Shown here: positions 45,581 through 53,216 of the stretch, piece by piece
Layout: the number at the start of each line of letters is the position of its first letter
Numbering within the stretch: position 1 is the first letter of the stretch
NCBI RefSeq assembly: GCF_003122325.1
Contig: NZ_QFBC01000002.1
Location: 1-64,000, forward strand
Direction: 5' to 3'
Source: Rhizobium album
GTDB lineage: Bacteria; Pseudomonadota; Alphaproteobacteria; Rhizobiales; Rhizobiaceae
Length of the DNA: 64,000 nucleotides
Position numbers and translations under genes: made by a program
The notes under the pieces: model-generated
Database searches by the model: none
What the model was told of the DNA's origin: nothing
What the model saw: the letters and a program-made list of their open reading frames with translations, nothing else

Positions 45581-46729
45581 CTAGACCTCGCTGATCACCT
45601 GGTTGCTGGAGATCACATGCACCTTGTAATCCCCGAAAATGCCGGCTGCCTCGCCGGCGGCGTAGAGCGCCTGATAGGCATCGTGTGGCACCAGCGCGTG
45701 TTTTTCGTAGCCGCTGACGCCCATGCGCGCCGCTTCCAGATTGTTGGTATCGATGAAGAATTCCTGGGTGGGCGGCGTCGAGGAGAAGAACCCCTTGGTT
45801 CCCGGCCGCTCGGCCTTGGAAAACACGTCCTGCTGCGTCCAGGTCAGCATCCAGGCATTTTCCGGCTTGCGCACCTTGGAGAGGATGCCGTTGATCCGCT
45901 CGTTGTTCTCGGTAATGCCGGCAGAATAGAAGGGACCGAGCACGAAGCGCCGCAACTGCTTGGGATGCAGCGTCGGGAAATCCCGGTCGAGATTGGTGGC
46001 GATCGTCGCCGGCGTCAGCGCATAACCGCTGCTCTTGCCGACGAAATCGTCGAACTGCGCGGCAAGCTGCGGATTGAGCAGGCCGCCGACCGGCAGGGGT
46101 ATTTCCACGGCCGGATCAAGCTTGCCGTCAGCGGAGACGAGCATGTTGACGAGGTTTTCGGACGAATCCTCCACCAGCGCGATATAGACGATCGGCAGCG
46201 TCTGCGACCCGTCGAAAATACCCCAATTGACGGCGTAATAGGGTCGGCGGTTCTTGGGATTGACGCCGACATAAACCGTTTCCGGTAGGATGGTCGGCGA
46301 GAAGATCTCACCCTTAGAGACCTGCTCCAGGTAAAGGCGCTCCGCCATGCGGCTCTGCAGCGCCTCCGGAAAGGCGCGGTGCCGCAGGATGAAATCCGCC
46401 ATCTCCGAGCGCAGCACATCCGCCTCGGGGATCTGCGTCAGGCGTTTTTCGGCGGTGTTGCGATCGTTTTCGAGTTCCAGCACGTTCTGGAACACCGGAA
46501 AGCCGCTTTCGGCACGGGAGATGCGGAACTGCTCGGTAAAGCCGATGCGATTTTCCCAGCAACGCAACGATGCCGTCAGCCGAGCAAGATAGGGCAGCAG
46601 CAGCGACGGCGGAAAGTCGCCGCTCTGCGCCATGCGTGCCGGATCGGTCAGGTAGATTTCCAATCCGGCCAGGGCCGCCGTGATGGTCGAGAAATACTGG
46701 GCGACAGGCCCGCCGGCCGGGTTGATCAT
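45581..46729 (-). CDS. Uncharacterised protein of the AAA+ cluster
   Basis: A 382-residue soluble protein (MINPAGGPVAQYFSTITAALAGLEIYLTD...) without recognised domains. It contains a strand-rich middle (ILPETVYVGVNPKNRRPYYAVNWGIFDGSQTLPIVYIALVED) and a segment AWMLTWTQQDVFSKAERPGTKGFFSSTPPTQEFFID. The start at 46729 is chosen because the upstream in-frame residues look non-coding; a 143-base gap separates it from the coiled-coil gene. Three bases separate it from the AAA+ gene, so the products probably work together. Confidence 0.82.
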   Translation of the reverse strand: MINPAGGPVAQYFSTITAALAGLEIYLTDPARMAQSGDFPPSLLLPYLARLTASLRCWENRIGFTEQFRISRAESGFPVFQNVLELENDRNTAEKRLTQIPEADVLRSEMADFILRHRAFPEALQSRMAERLYLEQVSKGEIFSPTILPETVYVGVNPKNRRPYYAVNWGIFDGSQTLPIVYIALVEDSSENLVNMLVSADGKLDPAVEIPLPVGGLLNPQLAAQFDDFVGKSSGYALTPATIATNLDRDFPTLHPKQLRRFVLGPFYSAGITENNERINGILSKVRKPENAWMLTWTQQDVFSKAERPGTKGFFSSTPPTQEFFIDTNNLEAARMGVSGYEKHALVPHDAYQALYAAGEAAGIFGDYKVHVISSNQVISEV

Positions 46730-46872
46730 CGCCCGGCCTCCGGAATGACGCCATGGCCCGGCAGGCACATGGCAAAGACTGCGCGCAAAAAGGAACCGGC
46801 ACCTTGTCCCGTAAACGGAAAAAGGTCCGGGGCGGTATTCGTCCCTGCAATCATGCACATCGATCCGAGCCG

Positions 46873-47961
46873 TTACGATTTCACGTAGTTGGCGGAGTTG
46901 TGCTTGTCCATGACCGCCTGGAAACGGCGGGCGAAGGCATCGTCGGCCAGCTTCTTGCGGCGCTGGATGTCCTGCGTCGCCACCATGTTCTTCTCATGCA
47001 TTTCTAGCAGGTCGCCGATATGGCGCTGTGCCGCCGAGCCGATGCCGGCCATGGTTTCTTCCGCAGCGGTATCCACCTGGCTGCCGAGCGTGTTGATCTT
47101 GTGGGCGACGTCCTGCTGGGCGGCCGTCTTCAACGAATCCTCCAGCGCCTTGTAGAGCACGATGCGCTGTTCGGTATCGATGGTCAGCTTGTTGATCAGC
47201 GTGTTCTGCGCGGCGATCTGGTTGTTGAGCGAATCGACGAAGGTCTGGAACATCGAGGTGTAGCGTTCCAGCGTCTGGCTTTCGGCCAGGAGTTCCTGCT
47301 CCTTCGCCTGCATCTGGTTGTATTCGGTGGCGAGCGCCGAGCGTTCGCCTTCCAGCTGGGCGCGCGCGCTCTGCTCCGTCGAGGCGGCGATGCGGTTCTC
47401 AAGATCCATCAGCAGCGGATTGAGTTCGTTGATGCGCTTCTGCACCGCCTCCAGATTGGCGACGGTCGACTTGCGGCGCTCGATCACCTGCACCAGGCTG
47501 GTTTCCGAGCTTTTGTAACGCTGGTCGAGGATGATGCGCTGCTCCTTGAGGATGCCGACGATCGTATCCGACTTGGACAGCAGTTCCTGCAGGTTGCCGG
47601 CAAGCGACATGTTGCGGACGCGATCGGTGCGCATGCGCTGCATCTTCTGCTTGGAGAAGATGCCGATGAATTTTTCGTAGCCGGTATAACTCTTCATGCT
47701 CTCGAATTCGGAACCGAACACGTTGGTCGCATCCTCCAGGCCGATGATCAGGTCGGCGATATTGCCTTCCATCACCTTCTGCTGGTTGATGACGTCCTGG
47801 ATCCGGGCATTCTCGATGTCGAAATTGGCATCGCCGATCTTGGTTTCGGCCTTGGCGAACTGATCCAGCAGAACGCCGGACCGCTCCATCTTCCCGCGCA
47901 TATCGTTGACAATGCTGCGGGTCTTTTCGATCTCGCTGTCAAAAGACTGAAGCGTGGCCAT
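46873..47961 (-). CDS. Long coiled-coil protein, first gene of the AAA+ cluster
   Basis: A 362-residue, almost wholly helical protein. Predicted coiled-coil stretches run through VLLDQFAKAETKIGDANFDIENARIQDVINQQKVMEG, then roughly residues 140-230 (RRKSTVANLEAVQKRINELNPLLMDLENRIAASTEQSARAQLEGERSALATEYNQMQ), then the C-terminal third. It vaguely resembles TelA-type toxic-anion-resistance proteins in length and helix content, but no motif confirms this. No signal peptide or membrane segment. It likely forms a filament or scaffold for the AAA+ ATPase; that is inference. The promoter is expected in 47962-48179. Confidence 0.82.
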   Translation of the reverse strand: MATLQSFDSEIEKTRSIVNDMRGKMERSGVLLDQFAKAETKIGDANFDIENARIQDVINQQKVMEGNIADLIIGLEDATNVFGSEFESMKSYTGYEKFIGIFSKQKMQRMRTDRVRNMSLAGNLQELLSKSDTIVGILKEQRIILDQRYKSSETSLVQVIERRKSTVANLEAVQKRINELNPLLMDLENRIAASTEQSARAQLEGERSALATEYNQMQAKEQELLAESQTLERYTSMFQTFVDSLNNQIAAQNTLINKLTIDTEQRIVLYKALEDSLKTAAQQDVAHKINTLGSQVDTAAEETMAGIGSAAQRHIGDLLEMHEKNMVATQDIQRRKKLADDAFARRFQAVMDKHNSANYVKS

Positions 47962-48179
47962 TCGGTCGTCTCCCTTATTGATCTCGCACGTTCATGGCAG
48001 CCGCGGCCAGGGTGCTCGCCGAGCTTACAACAATTTCGGCAACCGGAAACCGTCGTCTCCCCACCAAGACTGCCATCTCGTCTGCAGAATGTGGCATCCT
48101 CGTCTCAACGTGCAAGGGAGAACAAAAATTCAAAAAATTTAAATCACCGAATCGCCTGCCCGGGCGGGGTTGTCCGACG

Positions 48180-48563
48180 CTATTGCGCAGCCGCCGGATC
48201 CTTGAGATAGGCGATCAGGTTGGCGATGTCCTGCGGTTTTTTCAGGCCTGCAAACGACATGATCGTTCCCGGCACCAGCGCCCGCGGGCTCGGCAGGTAT
48301 TCCGTCAGCAGCGCCTCGTCCCACACCTTGCCGGCGCCGAAGGCCTTCATCGCTTCGCTATAACGATACTTGTCGAACGTCGCCACGGGACGGCCGACGA
48401 CACCGAGCAGCGACGGTCCGACCCGATTCGTCGGTTCGGTGGCCGTATGGCATGCGGCGCATTTCTTGAAGACGGTTGCCCCGGCCTTGGCATCGCCGTC
48501 CGCAAGCGCCGGCAGGGCGGACGCGGCGACGAGCATCGCCGCGATCAGACAGTGCATTTTCAT
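48180..48563 (-). CDS. Periplasmic class I cytochrome c
   Basis: A 127-residue protein with a signal peptide (MKMHCLIAAMLVAASALPALA), heme-binding CAACH at about residues 35-39 and the axial Met in PGTIMSFAGLKKPQDIANLIAYLK. It matches the c2/c-550-type electron carriers such as rhizobial cycM-like proteins. It would carry electrons in the periplasm. It is divergent from choX and not part of the AAA+ cluster, although on the same strand upstream of it. Confidence 0.93.
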   Translation of the reverse strand: MKMHCLIAAMLVAASALPALADGDAKAGATVFKKCAACHTATEPTNRVGPSLLGVVGRPVATFDKYRYSEAMKAFGAGKVWDEALLTEYLPSPRALVPGTIMSFAGLKKPQDIANLIAYLKDPAAAQ

Positions 48564-48775
48564 GGGTTTCTCCCTTCACGCCTTTCGCCATGCCGTCATG
48601 GCAAAACCATTCGCACTCCACACACCGCATCATTGCGCCTGTTTGCGAAATAAACATTGCGCAAAACGTCGCAAAGCGATCCCCCAATCCGCCGCAAATG
48701 CACGCGGGACGCTTGAAATTGTAAGATATTGGTGATTGGCTTGGGAACCAAAAAAACAACACTGGGAGTTAAGCA

Positions 48776-49726
48776 ATGAAAAGAATCAATAGCTTTGCCT
48801 TCGCCGCCGCCGTTTCCGTCTTTGCCCTGAGCGCCGGCCAGTCGCTCGCCGCCGATCCGGAAAGCTGCTCGACCGTGCGTTTTTCCGATGTCGGCTGGAC
48901 GGACATCACCGCGACGACGGCAACGGCCTCCGTCATCCTCAAGGGCCTCGGCTACACGCCTGACGTCAAGGTCCTGTCGGTGCCGGTCACCTACACCTCG
49001 CTGAAGAACAAGGACATCGACGTCTTCCTCGGCAACTGGATGCCGACCATGGAAGCCGACATCGCGCCTTTCCGCGACGACAAGTCGGTCGAAACCGTGC
49101 GCGAAAACCTCGAAGGCGCAAAATACACGCTGGCGACGAATGCCAAGGGCGCCGAACTCGGCATCAAGGATTTCAAGGATATCGCCGCCCACAAGGATGA
49201 TCTCGAAGGCAAGATCTACGGCATCGAGCCCGGCAACGACGGCAACCGCCTGATCATCGACATGGTCGACAAGGATACCTTCGGCCTCAAGGGCTTCGAG
49301 GTGGTGGAATCCTCCGAGCAGGGCATGCTGGCGCAGGTCGCCCGCTCCGACAAGGACGGCAAGGCCGTGGTCTTCCTCGGCTGGGAACCGCATCCGATGA
49401 ACGCCAACTTCAAGCTGACCTACCTCTCCGGCGGCGACGACGTCTTCGGCGCCAATTACGGCGGCGCGACGGTCTTCACCAATGTCCGCGCCGGCTACAC
49501 CACGGAATGCCCGAACGTCGGCACGCTGCTCAAGAACCTCAAGTTCTCGCTGGCGATGGAAAACGAGATCATGGGCAAGATCCTCAACGACGGCGCCGAG
49601 CCGGAAGCGGCCGCCACCGAATGGTTGAAAGCCAACGGTGCCGCCATCGAGCCCTGGCTTGCCGGCGTGACCACCCGCGACGGCGGCGACGGCCTTGCCG
49701 CCGTCAAGGGCGCGCTCGGCCTCTGA
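48776..49726 (+). CDS. choX: Choline ABC transporter, periplasmic binding protein
   Basis: A 316-residue substrate-binding protein of the glycine-betaine/choline (OpuAC) family. The signal peptide is MKRINSFAFAAAVSVFALSAGQSLAA. Family features include VRFSDVGWTDITATTATASVILKGLGY, VFLGNWMPTMEADIAPF, YGIEPGNDGNRLIIDMVD and VVFLGWEPHPMNANFKLTYLSGGDD, where Trp and Asp residues form the aromatic cage for the quaternary ammonium. It delivers choline to ChoWV; choline is both osmoprotectant precursor and carbon source in rhizobia. A hairpin terminator separates it from choW. Confidence 0.93.
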   Translation: MKRINSFAFAAAVSVFALSAGQSLAADPESCSTVRFSDVGWTDITATTATASVILKGLGYTPDVKVLSVPVTYTSLKNKDIDVFLGNWMPTMEADIAPFRDDKSVETVRENLEGAKYTLATNAKGAELGIKDFKDIAAHKDDLEGKIYGIEPGNDGNRLIIDMVDKDTFGLKGFEVVESSEQGMLAQVARSDKDGKAVVFLGWEPHPMNANFKLTYLSGGDDVFGANYGGATVFTNVRAGYTTECPNVGTLLKNLKFSLAMENEIMGKILNDGAEPEAAATEWLKANGAAIEPWLAGVTTRDGGDGLAAVKGALGL

Positions 49727-49740
49727 GCCTTGGATGAAAA

Positions 49741-49768
49741 AGGGCGGCGCGAGCCGCCCTTCTTTTCC
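49741..49768 (+). terminator. Hairpin between choX and choW
   Basis: AGGGCGGC, loop GCGA, GCCGCCCT is a perfect 8-bp stem followed by TCTTTTCC, 15 bases after the choX stop. It probably makes choX the most abundant message of the operon by partial termination. Confidence 0.75.
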
Positions 49769-49815
49769 TCGACCGTGACGATTCCGCAGACTTCCGAAAA
49801 CAGGGGCAGGCGCGC

Positions 49816-50661
49816 GTGAACTGGCTAACCGACTACCGGATTCCGATCGGCCCCTGGGCCAAGATCTTCGTGGACTGGCTGACCACCTCTGGCGGCTGGT
49901 TCTTCGATCAGCTCGCCTTCATTCTGTCCAACAGCATCAAGGCGATGCTCTTCCTGCTGCAGAGCCCGCATCCCCTGATCGTCGTCGCAGTGATCACGGC
50001 GCTGGCCTACTGGCTGCGCCGCTCCGTCGGCATCACGGCGCTGACCGCCTTCGGGCTGCTGTTCATCATCAACCAGGGCTACTGGAAAGAAACCACCGAG
50101 ACGCTCGCGCTCGTGCTCGCCTCGACAGGCGTCAGCATGGTCGTCGGCGTGCCGCTCGGCATCGCCGCCGCCCGCCGCGCCTGGATCTATTCCGGCATGC
50201 GGCCGGTGCTCGACCTGATGCAGACGATCCCGACCTTCGTCTACCTCATCCCGGCGCTGATCCTCTTCGGCCTCGGCATGGTGCCCGGCCTGATCGCCAC
50301 CGTGATCTTCGCCATTCCCGCGCCGATCCGCCTCACTCGCCTCGGCATCATCTCGACGCCGCCGTCGCTGGTGGAAGCCGCCGAAAGTTTTGGCGCGACC
50401 CCGGTGCAGGTGCTGCGCAAGGTGGAACTGCCCTATGCCATGCCGCAGATCATGGCCGGGCTGACGCAGACCATCATGCTGTCGCTGTCGATGGTGGTTA
50501 TCGCCGCCCTCGTCGGCGCCAACGGCCTCGGCGTACCCGTGGTACGCGCCCTCAACACCGTCAACGTCGCCAAGGGGTTCGAGGCAGGCCTCTGCATCGT
50601 CATCCTGGCGATCATCCTCGATCGCATGTTCCGGGCCTCAGATGCGGGAGATGGCGCATGA
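49816..50661 (+). CDS. choW: Choline ABC transporter, permease
   Basis: A 281-residue inner-membrane permease of the OpuAB/ProW family with about six membrane segments. The conserved cytoplasmic EAA-like loop is in LVEAAESFGATPVQVLRKVELPYAMPQIMAGL, and the end LSMVVIAALVGANGLG is typical. GTG start. It forms the channel for choline import with ChoV. The 3' end overlaps choV by 4 bases. Confidence 0.93.
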   Translation: MNWLTDYRIPIGPWAKIFVDWLTTSGGWFFDQLAFILSNSIKAMLFLLQSPHPLIVVAVITALAYWLRRSVGITALTAFGLLFIINQGYWKETTETLALVLASTGVSMVVGVPLGIAAARRAWIYSGMRPVLDLMQTIPTFVYLIPALILFGLGMVPGLIATVIFAIPAPIRLTRLGIISTPPSLVEAAESFGATPVQVLRKVELPYAMPQIMAGLTQTIMLSLSMVVIAALVGANGLGVPVVRALNTVNVAKGFEAGLCIVILAIILDRMFRASDAGDGA

Positions 50662-51710
50662 CCGCAGTTACCTTCAGCAATATCGACATCGTTTTCGGCA
50701 ACCGGCCGCAGCCGGCGCTGGCCATGATCGACGCCGGCAAGACCCGCGACGAGATCGGCCAGGAAACCGGCCTGGTGCTCGGCGTCGCCGGCGCCTCGCT
50801 GACGATCAACGAAGGCGAGATCCTCGTGCTGATGGGCCTGTCCGGCTCCGGCAAGTCGACGCTGCTGCGCGCCGTCAACGGGCTTGCCCCGGTGGTGCGC
50901 GGCGAAGTCAGCGTCGCCTCGAAATCCGGCACCATCAACCCCTACACCTGTTCGCCGAAGGCCTTGCGCGAATTCCGCATGCACACCGTCTCGATGGTGT
51001 TCCAGCAATTCGCCCTGTTGCCCTGGCGCACCGTGGCGGACAATGTCGGCTTCGGACTGGAATTGGCAGGCGTACCCGATGCCGAACGCAAGCAGCGGGT
51101 CGCCGAACAACTCGAACTCGTCAACCTGTCGAAATGGGCCGACCGCAAGGTCAACGAACTCTCGGGCGGCATGCAGCAGCGCGTCGGCCTCGCCCGCGCC
51201 TTCGCCACCGGCGCGCCGATCCTCCTGATGGACGAGCCGTTCTCGGCCCTCGATCCGCTGATCCGTACCCGCCTGCAGGACGAGTTGCTGGAATTCCAGC
51301 GGCGCCTGAAAAAGACCATCCTCTTCGTCAGCCACGATCTCGACGAAGCCTTCCGCATCGGCAACCGCATCGCCATCATGGAAGGCGGCCGGATCATCCA
51401 GTGCGGCACGCCGCAGGACATCGTCCGCAAGCCCGCCAACCAGTATGTCGCCGATTTCGTGCAGAACATGAACCCGATCAGCATGCTGACGGCCGGCGAC
51501 GTCATGCAGCAGGGTGTCGGCACCCCGGCCAATGGAGCAGGCGTGACGGCCACCGCCCGCGCCAACACGCCGCTGGTCGACATCCTGGACGCGCTGACCC
51601 GGCAGCCCGGCAACATCGGCGTAGTTGACAACGGCACCATTATCGGCACGATCTCGGCCCAGGATATCATCGAGGGCCTCACGCGCCACCGGCGAAAGGA
51701 GACGGCCTGA
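50658..51710 (+). CDS. choV: Choline ABC transporter, ATP-binding protein
   Basis: A 350-residue ATPase of the ProV/OpuAA type. Walker A is GLSGSGKST (about residues 59-67), signature LSGGMQQRVGLARA, Walker B ILLMDEPFSALDP. An N-terminal extension and a C-terminal single CBS-like segment (VDILDALTRQPGNIGVVDNGTIIGTISAQDIIEGL) follow the family plan. It powers ChoXW choline uptake. The ATG overlaps the choW stop. Confidence 0.94.
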   Translation: MTAVTFSNIDIVFGNRPQPALAMIDAGKTRDEIGQETGLVLGVAGASLTINEGEILVLMGLSGSGKSTLLRAVNGLAPVVRGEVSVASKSGTINPYTCSPKALREFRMHTVSMVFQQFALLPWRTVADNVGFGLELAGVPDAERKQRVAEQLELVNLSKWADRKVNELSGGMQQRVGLARAFATGAPILLMDEPFSALDPLIRTRLQDELLEFQRRLKKTILFVSHDLDEAFRIGNRIAIMEGGRIIQCGTPQDIVRKPANQYVADFVQNMNPISMLTAGDVMQQGVGTPANGAGVTATARANTPLVDILDALTRQPGNIGVVDNGTIIGTISAQDIIEGLTRHRRKETA

Positions 51711-51754
51711 CCGTCCCCGGTCGGCCGCGGTTGCCCGGACAATCAAGGGACACC

Positions 51755-52510
51755 ATGGCCGACAAACCTTCCGTCATTCGCGACACCGATGACGAAGCGC
51801 GCAAGCTTGCCCGCAGTCTCATCCACACCGTCCGCCATGCCGCGCTGGCGGTCATCGAGCCGGAGGGCGGGTTCCCCTCCGCCAGCCGCGTTCTCCTGGC
51901 AACCGACAGCGACGGCACGCCGACCATCCTCGTTTCCGCGCTGTCGGCCCACACCAAGGCGCTGGAAGCCGATGCCCGCGCCTCGCTGCTGACCGGCGAG
52001 CCCGGCAAGGGCGATCCCCTCGCCTATCCCCGCCTGACGACCCTCTGCCTTGCCGAAGGCGTCGAGCGCGACACGCCGGCACACCGGCGCATTCGCCAGC
52101 GTTTCCTCAACCGTCACCCGAAGGCGAAGCTCTACATCGATTTTCCGGATTTCCGTTTCTTCCGTCTCGTGCCGCAATCGGCAAGCCTGAACGGTGGCTT
52201 CGGCCGGGCCTATCTTCTCGCCGCATCGGACCTGCTGCACGATGCGGCGGCATCCGAATCCCTCGCCGCCGAGGAGGCCGCGACCATCGCCGCCATCGAA
52301 GCCCTGGCACCGGACGTGGTGACGGAACTCGCGGTCAAGGCCTGTGGTGCAAAGGGTGGAGACTGGCGCATTTCCGGCCTGGACAGCGCCGGGCTGGACC
52401 TCGTTTCCGCCGAGAAAGGGGTGCGGCTGGAGTTCAAAACATCGCTCTCGACGCAGCAAGACATAATTTATTATATATCTAAAATGGTATACTCAATACG
52501 TGAAATTTAG
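51755..52510 (+). CDS. HugZ-like heme oxygenase / FMN-binding split-barrel protein
   Basis: A 251-residue protein with an N-terminal FMN-binding-like split barrel (AALAVIEPEGGFPSASRVLLATDSDGTPTILVSALSAHTKALEADARASLLTGEPGKGDPLAYPRLTTL) and a C-terminal DUF2470-type domain. It resembles HugZ/PNPOx-like proteins, some of which degrade heme to release iron. The last ~17 codons (STQQDIIYYISKMVYSIREI region) are A/T-rich, unlike the rest of the gene, so the original 3' end may have been replaced. Located between choV and the NolR-like gene. Confidence 0.85.
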   Translation: MADKPSVIRDTDDEARKLARSLIHTVRHAALAVIEPEGGFPSASRVLLATDSDGTPTILVSALSAHTKALEADARASLLTGEPGKGDPLAYPRLTTLCLAEGVERDTPAHRRIRQRFLNRHPKAKLYIDFPDFRFFRLVPQSASLNGGFGRAYLLAASDLLHDAAASESLAAEEAATIAAIEALAPDVVTELAVKACGAKGGDWRISGLDSAGLDLVSAEKGVRLEFKTSLSTQQDIIYYISKMVYSIREI

Positions 52511-52609
52511 GTATATACAATCTTCGTTTCGTCCTGATACATTTCCGTTTGTTTATTTGATCATTGCAAAGCGCTCGCCGCCTGAGGGACGGAGCGTAGA
52601 GAGAACAAG

Positions 52610-52927
52610 ATGAAAACAAAGACTTTATCGGACCACTCCAATGTGGCGGCAGGTTTACTTTCGGCCATGGCCAACCCGAAGCGCCTCATGATTCTCTGCA
52701 GCCTGGTGAAGGGGGAAGTGCCGGTCGGCGTGCTTGCCAACCAGGTCGGATTGAGCCAGTCGGCCCTTTCGCAGCACCTTTCCAAGCTGCGGGCACAGAA
52801 GCTGGTCAAAACCCGACGTGACGCGCAGACGATCTATTATTCCAGCACCTCGGAAGCCGTCATCAAGATGCTCGACACCCTGGAAGAAATCTACTGCGAG
52901 ACCGAAAAAAGCAAATCCGCAGCCTGA
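52610..52927 (+). CDS. ArsR/SmtB family regulator, NolR-like
   Basis: A 105-residue winged-helix repressor. The core VAAGLLSAMANPKRLMILCSLVKGEVPVGVLANQVGLSQSALSQHLSKLRAQKLVKTRRDAQTIYYSS closely matches rhizobial NolR, a global regulator of nodulation, motility and conjugation genes. It lacks the ArsR metal-binding CxCxxC motif. It is shorter than S. meliloti NolR at both ends. Preceded by an A/T-rich region likely to hold its promoter, and followed by a terminator. Orthology to NolR is likely but not proven. Confidence 0.87.
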   Translation: MKTKTLSDHSNVAAGLLSAMANPKRLMILCSLVKGEVPVGVLANQVGLSQSALSQHLSKLRAQKLVKTRRDAQTIYYSSTSEAVIKMLDTLEEIYCETEKSKSAA

Positions 52928-52965
52928 AAACCGTTCCGGAGAGAATGCGCGGACAATCGTGACAC

Positions 52966-52994
52966 AAGCGGCCGTGAAAATGAGCCGCTTTTTT
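52966..52994 (+). terminator. Terminator after the NolR-like gene
   Basis: AAGCGGC and GCCGCTT form a 7-bp stem with an 11-base loop, followed by TTTT. It begins 38 bases past the stop codon. Confidence 0.8.
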
Positions 52995-53018
52995 ATATCC
53001 ATGATGTTCAGGAAAAGA

Positions 53019-53055
53019 GCAGGTTCCACCTCTCATCACGAGAGGCCGAACCTGC
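53019..53055 (-). terminator. Hairpin downstream of the cellulase gene
   Basis: GCAGGTTC/GAACCTGC (8 bp) plus CTCTC/GAGAG (5 bp) around a 5-base loop, with a 3-base internal loop. On the minus strand it is followed by TCTTTTCC, consistent with termination about 160 bases past the cellulase stop. The interval 53056-53216 holds nothing else recognised. Confidence 0.6.
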
Positions 53056-53216
53056 ATGGCTTGACCGCCGGTTTTGACAAGGCACCGGCCGAAGACTGCC
53101 CTGTTATCGGGCCGGTCGTCCTGACGGCCGGACACTCGCATCGCGAGCTTGCCCAAGCCTGTTCTGCAACGCGACATGCAGAAACAAGGAGCGAATCTGA
53201 AAGATCGCGACGCGCT

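Noticed and set aside
46730-46872. Extension of the 382-residue protein to an ATG at 46858
   Set aside because: The added residues are Cys/Arg-rich and unlike the rest of the protein; the start at 46729 gives a cleaner N-terminus.
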